In this document: positions 59,273-64,000 of the stretch, piece after piece
Position numbering within the stretch: the first letter of the stretch is position 1
Layout of the letters: the number at the start of each line of letters is the position of its first letter
Assembly (NCBI GenBank): GCA_016875225.1
Contig: VGRW01000003.1
Span: forward strand, 1-64,000
Direction: 5' to 3'
From: Deltaproteobacteria bacterium
GTDB taxonomy: Bacteria > Myxococcota_A > UBA9160 > SZUA-336
DNA length: 64,000 nucleotides
Notes under the pieces: model-generated
What the model was told of the DNA's origin: nothing
What the model saw: the letters and a program-made list of their open reading frames with translations, nothing else
The model's database searches: none
Program-made: the position numbers and the translations under genes

Positions 59273-61759
59273 TCATCGGTACAGGCCCCCATACCGACCG
59301 CGCTGTCCGCTCGTGGGGCGGGTCCGCTCACCGAGGCCGGTGATTCGCACCAGCATCGTGAAGCGAGTGTCGTCCGGGCGCGCCTGCTTTTCGAGCTCGG
59401 TCACGAGATCCCAGCACTTGCAGCCCGAGATCAGCACCACGCCGACGCGCCCACCGTCCGTACCGGAGCTGCCGATCGAGGTGAAGCCGTCGGCGTAGAG
59501 CTCGAGCCGGCTCGTCGCCACGATGTAGGCGGAGAGGTTGAGCTGGTTCACCTTCTCGTCGGGGTCGTCGCCCTCGTCGAAGATCTGACCTCGGCCGAGA
59601 AAGTCCTCGAAGATCGTGCTCGGGTCGCGGTTGAAGCGATAGCCGAGGAGCAGCTGGTTTCCCGCCTCGGTCTCCCAGCCCGCCGTGGCCGAGACGTCGC
59701 GCATCTCGTGCTGTTCCGGGTCCCAGCCCGCGTCGAGTCCGATCAGGAACTCGCGCGATGGCCGGAATTCCGTGAGCGCGAAGATCCGCGTGAAGGCTTG
59801 CGCCTCGTAGTCGTAGCCGGAGCCGACGCGGAGCTCGCCGTAGAGCCGGGCGGGAAGAGCGTCGTCCGGCGACGGACCGTAGAGGCGATTCGAGAGCTGG
59901 ACCTGGAGCAAGCGCGCGTCGGCCACTCGATCGCTGGGGTTGCGGGTGACCAGACGGATGTCGGCATCGATCAGGCGCGGATCGGCGCGCTGCGCCTCGG
60001 GGATGAAGAGCGGGTTGTCCTCCTGGTCCGGCGCGAAGACGCCGGCGAACGCCACGCGCGGCTCCACGATGTGCTGCAGGGGAACCGTCGCCACCGCGAA
60101 TTCGCGTCCGAAGCGCGCGCGCAGATCGCCGCGCGCGGTGTAGAGCGTTCGGCTGTCGTTGTCGCCCAGGCTCGGGAAGTACAACGTCTCGCGCAGCCCG
60201 CCCTCGGTCAGCAGCTCGAACACCCCGAGCTGCAGCGGCAGCGCGAGCGTGGGGTACATGTCGATGCGCTGGCCGTGCGCGGCGAGCAGCTCTCCCTCCT
60301 GGAACACGCCGTCGCCCTCGGTCCGCGTCTTGGCGTCGGGGTTGGAGGCGTCGTCCCGATCGTTGTCGACGAGATCGACGGCCCCGCTCGCACCGGGCTC
60401 CGCTCCCGTGAAGCGGCCGTCCTCGCCGGTGTCGAAGAACTGCCCGTTCACCGGCCCGATCTGGCCCGGAACTCCGCCCACGACTCCGAAGAGCGTGCCG
60501 TCTGCCGAGCTCTGCACGAAGTTGGTGAAGCGCGTGTCGAGCCCGGTTCGGAACGGCAATCCGAAGAACGCGCGCGGCAGCGATCCTGCGCGCAGGTCGG
60601 GGAGCATCTGCAGGAAGTACCCGTCGCGGTCCAGGTCGTTGGGGTTTTGCAGATCGTCGCTCATCGAAGCGACGACGTCGCCGTAGAGCCCGAGGCCCGA
60701 AGCCGTGATCCAGCCCGCGCTGTCGAGCTGGCGCTGGTGCTCGACATCGCTGCCGAGATCCCTGAAATCCACCGCGTACTCGTTGTCGCTGACCCGATTC
60801 ACGTCCAGGCCCAGCCGGACGCCTTCCGCGAGCGGCTGGTCGTGCCGCAGCCAGTAAGCCCAGCGGTCGTCGCTGAAGTAGAGATCCTCGTCGCCATCGA
60901 CCTTGCGATCGCCGGGCAGGATCGAGCCTCCGCCGCGCCCCTGCCCGTCCTCTCCGATCAGGTACTCGAGGTTCGACGTCGGCTTCCAGCCGCGCCGGCT
61001 GATCCACTGCGGCTCGAGCGTGAGATTGACGCTCTCGCTCACCGCCCAGAAGAAGGGCAAGCCGAGCTCGGTGCCGTTCCGGCTCGACTGCGCGAAGCTC
61101 GGCATCAGAAACCCGGTCTGCCGCTCCGTCTTCACCGGAAACACGAGCCATGGCACGTAGAGGACCGGAACGTCGAACATCTTGAACCAGAGATGCCGGC
61201 CGACCGCGTAGCCGCCGAGCTCGAGATCCGCGTCTGCGACCTCGATCTCCCACGGACGGCGCGTCGCATCGGGGGGGCAGCGACAGGTGCTGAAGCTGCC
61301 CTTCTCGATCTCGAAGGTGTCCACGCCGGTGCGCTTGATCGTCTCGCCGCGAACGGCGAACCCCGGCGTCGGGTTGTCCAGCGACCCGCGCACCGCGATC
61401 GCGACGCTCGAGTCGAGATCGACCGCGGCGAACTCGGCGAGCACCGTGTTCTGCTCGTCGACGACGCGCACTTCGCCGGTCGCCACGCCGGTTCGGGTCG
61501 CGCCGCTGAAGATGATCCAGTCCGTCGTGAGCACGCGCCCGCCGACCTTTTGGATCCGCACGTTCCCGGTCGCCTCGTAGAGGTCGCGCTCGCTGTCGTA
61601 GGTGACCTCGTCGGCGACGAGCGAGAACTCGGGCCCCGGGTCCGGCGCGGCCGCCGCGGGCGGCGGCGGCGCGGTCGGCTCGATTTCCTGCGCGCGGGCC
61701 TCGTGCAGCGCCGCGGTGAAGACCGCACACGCGGCGAGGAACACTCGGAGGCGGCGCAT
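59273..61759 (-). CDS. lptD: LPS-assembly outer-membrane protein LptD
   Basis: An 828-residue LptD that with LptE inserts lipopolysaccharide into the outer leaflet. It has a signal peptide (RRLRVFLAACAVFTAALHEA), then the LptA-like jellyroll at about 40-215 (SLVADEVTYDSERDLYEATG). The beta-barrel runs from about 230, including the lumenal FPVKTERQTGFLMPSFAQSS and a long repeated strand pattern. Cys pairs for the essential disulfides are visible as STCRCP near 160 and GCKCWD near 788. It lies upstream of trpE on the same strand, probably as a separate transcription unit or read-through. Confidence 0.94.
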   Translation of the reverse strand: MRRLRVFLAACAVFTAALHEARAQEIEPTAPPPPAAAAPDPGPEFSLVADEVTYDSERDLYEATGNVRIQKVGGRVLTTDWIIFSGATRTGVATGEVRVVDEQNTVLAEFAAVDLDSSVAIAVRGSLDNPTPGFAVRGETIKRTGVDTFEIEKGSFSTCRCPPDATRRPWEIEVADADLELGGYAVGRHLWFKMFDVPVLYVPWLVFPVKTERQTGFLMPSFAQSSRNGTELGLPFFWAVSESVNLTLEPQWISRRGWKPTSNLEYLIGEDGQGRGGGSILPGDRKVDGDEDLYFSDDRWAYWLRHDQPLAEGVRLGLDVNRVSDNEYAVDFRDLGSDVEHQRQLDSAGWITASGLGLYGDVVASMSDDLQNPNDLDRDGYFLQMLPDLRAGSLPRAFFGLPFRTGLDTRFTNFVQSSADGTLFGVVGGVPGQIGPVNGQFFDTGEDGRFTGAEPGASGAVDLVDNDRDDASNPDAKTRTEGDGVFQEGELLAAHGQRIDMYPTLALPLQLGVFELLTEGGLRETLYFPSLGDNDSRTLYTARGDLRARFGREFAVATVPLQHIVEPRVAFAGVFAPDQEDNPLFIPEAQRADPRLIDADIRLVTRNPSDRVADARLLQVQLSNRLYGPSPDDALPARLYGELRVGSGYDYEAQAFTRIFALTEFRPSREFLIGLDAGWDPEQHEMRDVSATAGWETEAGNQLLLGYRFNRDPSTIFEDFLGRGQIFDEGDDPDEKVNQLNLSAYIVATSRLELYADGFTSIGSSGTDGGRVGVVLISGCKCWDLVTELEKQARPDDTRFTMLVRITGLGERTRPTSGQRGRYGGLYR

Positions 61760-61800
61760 CGCGCGTTTCTAACCCGCGATGCCGGCGGAAGCAAGCTGGG

Positions 61801-62433
61801 CTAGCCGCTCCGCTGCGAAACGAGCGCGAGCTCGTCCGGCTCGAGCACGGTGAGCTGGTCGTCGACCAGACCGACGAGCCGGCGGTCGAGCAGCTCCTGC
61901 AGGCACAGGTACGCCGGCTTGATCGGCAGCTTCGCGGCGACCGCGAGATCCATGAGCTTGCCCTTCACCGGCGTGGGAACCTCGCCGGGAATCCGCCGCT
62001 CGAGAATCGCGCGAGCGAGCGTGGCGAGCGCGCGCGGATCCTGACTCGCGGACTCGCGCGGGGGCTCGGGCTCGAGCGGGACGACTTCGGCCACGGCCTC
62101 CTCGCGCGCGTGGCCGATCCGCTCCGCGAGGACCTGGATCAGGCGGAACGCGAACTCCGTGTTCTCGCGGATCAGGGCGTTGAGCAGCGCGACGTCGATC
62201 TCGAGGACGCACGTGTCCCCCTCCGCCTGCGCCCGGAACGGCGAAGGCCGCGCGAGAATCGACGATGCCTCGCCGAAGATGTCGCCGGGGCCCAGCAGGT
62301 ACGGAGCCTGGCCCTCGTTCACGTGGATCAGGACGTTGCCGCGGCGGACGACGTAGAGCATGCGCTCCGTCGAGCCGCGCTCGACGATCGTCTCGCCCTT
62401 GGCAAAGCGCCTTTCGATCTCTTCGGGTTTCAT
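61801..62433 (-). CDS. Cyclic-nucleotide-binding-domain protein
   Basis: A 210-residue protein whose residues 10-115 are a cNMP-binding domain (VERGSTERMLYVVRRGNVLI, the phosphate cassette GDIFGEASSILARPSPFRAQ with Gly-Glu, and LEIDVALLNALI). A helical section (RLIQVLAERIGHAREEAV) and a C-terminal helix-rich region follow (LMDLAVAAKLPIKPAYLCLQ), which may be a divergent winged helix. Whether it binds DNA is unclear. Relatives with CRP folds are common in delta-proteobacteria. Which nucleotide is bound is not visible. Confidence 0.8.
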   Translation of the reverse strand: MKPEEIERRFAKGETIVERGSTERMLYVVRRGNVLIHVNEGQAPYLLGPGDIFGEASSILARPSPFRAQAEGDTCVLEIDVALLNALIRENTEFAFRLIQVLAERIGHAREEAVAEVVPLEPEPPRESASQDPRALATLARAILERRIPGEVPTPVKGKLMDLAVAAKLPIKPAYLCLQELLDRRLVGLVDDQLTVLEPDELALVSQRSG

Positions 62434-62494
62434 GGGCGCGAGTCCCCGCCTCCGGCCATCCCGAGAGATCGACGGCCGCGCAGGAGCGCTTGAG

Positions 62495-62980
62495 CTAGCG
62501 GGGGAAGTGGCGCTCGATCAGGGCGCGAAGCTCCGCGCGGTCGTGAAAGCCGGCCTCGAGCCGCTCGCGGACGGTTCCATCGGGCCCGAGCAGGACGTGA
62601 AACGGAAATGCGTCGGCCCCGTAGGCGCTGGCGAGATCGGTCGAGGCCTGCGCCACCGGATAGGCGATCTCGTGCTCGGCCACCCAGCGCGCGAGCTCCT
62701 CGTCCGGGAGTCCGTCGATCGAGATGGCGAGGATGCGCACGTCTGGCGCGAGCTCGGCCTGCAGCGCGTTCAGCTCCGGGATCTCGAGCAGACACGGCGC
62801 GCACCAGGTGGCCCAGAAATCGAGGAGCACGGCGTGACCGCGAAGCGAATCGAGCGATACACGACCGCCGCCGACCAGCGGAAGGTCGAAGGGCACGGCG
62901 GGCTCGGCCGCGGGAGTCGAGGCCTCGCGGCAGCCGAGCGCGAGAGACAGGAGCGCCAGGCCGAGCGCGACGCGCCTCAA
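62495..62980 (-). CDS. TlpA/ResA-like thiol-disulfide lipoprotein
   Basis: A 161-residue thioredoxin-fold protein. The N-terminus RRVALGLALLSLALGCRE ends in a lipobox Cys, so it is probably an anchored lipoprotein in the periplasm. The active site is DFWATWCAPCLLEIPEL with CAPC near 60; DGLPDEELARWVAEHEI-like and AFPFHVLLGPDG give the cis-Pro region. Such proteins reduce disulfides of cytochrome c apoproteins or others. Positions of both Cys are intact. Confidence 0.9.
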   Translation of the reverse strand: MRRVALGLALLSLALGCREASTPAAEPAVPFDLPLVGGGRVSLDSLRGHAVLLDFWATWCAPCLLEIPELNALQAELAPDVRILAISIDGLPDEELARWVAEHEIAYPVAQASTDLASAYGADAFPFHVLLGPDGTVRERLEAGFHDRAELRALIERHFPR

Positions 62981-62993
62981 CTGCGGAGCCGGC

Positions 62994-63377
62994 TCACTGC
63001 CACTCCGTGGAATCGTCGGCCGCGGGCGGCTCGTCGAGCGCGGAGTCGCGACCCGTGAAGATCAGCGGCTCGGCGAAGGCCAGGTTCTCGGGCGTGACGA
63101 CGTAGTCGCCCCGCACCGACGCGACGATGATCTCGCGCGCGACGTCCGTGCGGCCACCGGTGAGCACCCAGGCGAGGCCGCTCGTGATCCCGCCGAGCGT
63201 CGCGTAGACGATCTTCACCGGTCCGTAGACCAGCGAGCAGATCGCAGCGCCCACGCCGAGGCCGTAGTGCGCGGCGAGATTCCGCTCGCGTTTCTCCTCT
63301 GCGTGGGCCGAGGTGGCGAGCGAGAGTGCGATGACCAGCGCCAGTGACGCGAGACTCCGGACGGAAACGCTCTTCAT
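62994..63377 (-). CDS. Exported small hypothetical protein
   Basis: A 127-residue protein with a signal peptide (RSLASLALVIALSLATSAHA) and a conserved-looking glycine-rich segment (YGLGVGAAICSLVYGPVKIV then GGITSGLAWVLTGG) that could form a hydrophobic hairpin at the membrane. After it come DYVVTPENLAFAEPLIF and an acidic tail. Small proteins with such a glycine-rich YGPVKxxYAxxG motif occur in delta-proteobacteria, but I know no function. Confidence 0.7.
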   Translation of the reverse strand: MKSVSVRSLASLALVIALSLATSAHAEEKRERNLAAHYGLGVGAAICSLVYGPVKIVYATLGGITSGLAWVLTGGRTDVAREIIVASVRGDYVVTPENLAFAEPLIFTGRDSALDEPPAADDSTEWQ

Positions 63378-63391
63378 GGCCGCGAAGATTC

Positions 63392-63841
63392 CTAAAAAAC
63401 CCCCGCCGTGTCGAGGATCAGCGTCACCGGACCGTCATTCACCAGCTCGACTTCCATCTCGGCGCGAAAGACCCCGGTGACGACGGTCACACCGAGTGAC
63501 CGCGCGTGTGCGACCACCCGCTCGATCAGCGGCTCGGCGTGCTCGGGCCTCGCCGCAGCGTCGAAGCTCGGGCGCCGGCCTCTTCGCGCGTCGGCCAGAA
63601 GCGTGAACTGCGACACGACGGCGAGCGAGCCGCCGGTCTCCAGAAGCGATCGGTTCATCGCTCCGGCCGCGTCCGGGAAGACGCGCAGGTGCGCCAGCTT
63701 CTCCGCGAGCGCGCGCGCGTCGCGCTCTGCGTCGTCGCGCGCGACACCGACGAGCGCCAGCAGACCGAGATCGATCTGCGCCACGACCTCCCCGCCCACG
63801 CGTACGCGGGCGCCGCGGACGCGCTGCGCCACCGCCCTCAC
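63392..63841 (-). CDS. dtd: D-aminoacyl-tRNA deacylase
   Basis: A 149-residue DTD that removes D-amino acids from tRNA. The family residues are in LAVVSQFTLLADARRGRRPS near 75 (SQFTL) and ELVNDGPVTLILDTAG near 133 (NxxPVT). The opening RAVAQRVRGARVRVGGEVV is the cross-subunit Gly/Ala-rich strand. The GTG start overlaps the stop of the dCTP deaminase gene (GTGA). The C-terminus is followed by a run of Ts that is part of the stop region. Confidence 0.94.
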   Translation of the reverse strand: MRAVAQRVRGARVRVGGEVVAQIDLGLLALVGVARDDAERDARALAEKLAHLRVFPDAAGAMNRSLLETGGSLAVVSQFTLLADARRGRRPSFDAAARPEHAEPLIERVVAHARSLGVTVVTGVFRAEMEVELVNDGPVTLILDTAGVF

Positions 63842-64000
63842 GGAGCGTTCTGGCTGGCGAACTGCCCCCGGTAGATCGCCTCGCCCTCGCAGCGCTGCAG
63901 CACGATCTGGCAGATCCGGATGCCCGGGTGGATCCGGAGCGCACGCCCCGAGACGTTGCTCATCTCGAGGACCTGGTGGTTGGAGACGCCGGGCTGAACG
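63838..64000 (-). CDS. dcd: dCTP deaminase, C-terminal 53 residues (partial)
   Basis: The last residues of a dCTP deaminase or related dUTPase-fold enzyme, with the gene continuing to the right beyond the window. Visible motifs are LEMSNVSGRALRIHPGIRIC, then QIVLQRCEG and IYRGQFASQNAP. They match the end of Dcd, where the conserved HPG, the C-terminal glutamine strand and a terminal GxYxGQ-like segment close the trimer. It overlaps dtd by four bases, so the two are coupled. Confidence 0.8.
   Translation of the reverse strand, partial: VQPGVSNHQVLEMSNVSGRALRIHPGIRICQIVLQRCEGEAIYRGQFASQNAP

Noticed and set aside
63380-63410. A terminator at the end of dtd (TTTTTTAGG next to GC bases)
   Set aside because: The T-run is part of the last codons and stop of dtd and has no preceding stem.

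Overview
This 64 kb window is very GC-rich and densely packed. It looks like chromosomal DNA of a Gram-negative bacterium of the broad delta-proteobacterial type (Myxococcota, Binatota or a relative). The evidence is LptD and LapA/LapB (an outer membrane with lipopolysaccharide), IHF-beta, GlnD, a RegB/RegA-type redox two-component pair, many acyl-CoA genes, and frequent GTG/TTG starts with 4-base ATGA, GTGA or TTGA gene overlaps. The taxonomic call is inference; no rRNA or tRNA gene was seen.

Layout. 1-2.6 kb: the edge of an IS1380-type insertion sequence beside a truncated membrane-protein gene, then regA and regB. 2.7-16.7 kb: mixed metabolism and envelope genes. These include a metallo-beta-lactamase-fold hydrolase, an FKBP isomerase, a frameshifted MFS transporter, a thiolase-like protein with its DUF35 partner, efp, inositol-phosphate synthase, hydrolases, a lipoprotein with calcium-type repeats and a CAP-domain protein. 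16.8-23.4 kb: a glycan cassette with a GT39-type transferase, a GT2 transferase, a methyltransferase, a sugar aminotransferase, a CapD-type dehydratase and a PglC-type phosphoglycosyltransferase. 23.3-26.8 kb: a secreted phosphoesterase, a class III CoA-transferase and a secreted protein. 27-35.8 kb: mutS-amiC-glnD-xerD-scpA-scpB, all on the minus strand. 35.9-37.6 kb: DAHP synthase behind an aromatic leader peptide and attenuator, then a VOC protein. 37.7-44.8 kb: SDR, acyl-CoA ligase, Kup, a GST-like protein and a chromate transporter. 44.8-51.9 kb: one long minus-strand run, pheA-hisC-tyrA-rpsA-ihfB-HIT-lapA-lapB-chrA. 52-59.2 kb: coaE facing trpE-G-D-C-(F+B fusion)-A. 59.3-64 kb: lptD, a cyclic-nucleotide-binding protein, a TlpA-like thioredoxin, a small exported protein, dtd and the end of dcd.

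Functionally, much of the window is aromatic amino acid biosynthesis. DAHP synthase starts the shikimate pathway and carries its own attenuator. PheA, TyrA and the HisC-like aminotransferase make Phe and Tyr, and a complete trp operon makes Trp. The other coherent blocks are envelope assembly (lptD, lapAB, amiC, the glycan cassette) and chromosome maintenance (mutS, xerD, scpAB, ihfB).

The least ordinary features are four. First, a textbook aromatic attenuator lies ahead of DAHP synthase. Second, two long palindromes 36 kb apart have different stems but a shared core, which suggests an undescribed structured repeat family. Third, a duplication of the trpB tail around a palindromic insert has created a 46-codon ORF that still couples trpB to trpA. 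Fourth, TrpF and TrpB are fused in one protein.
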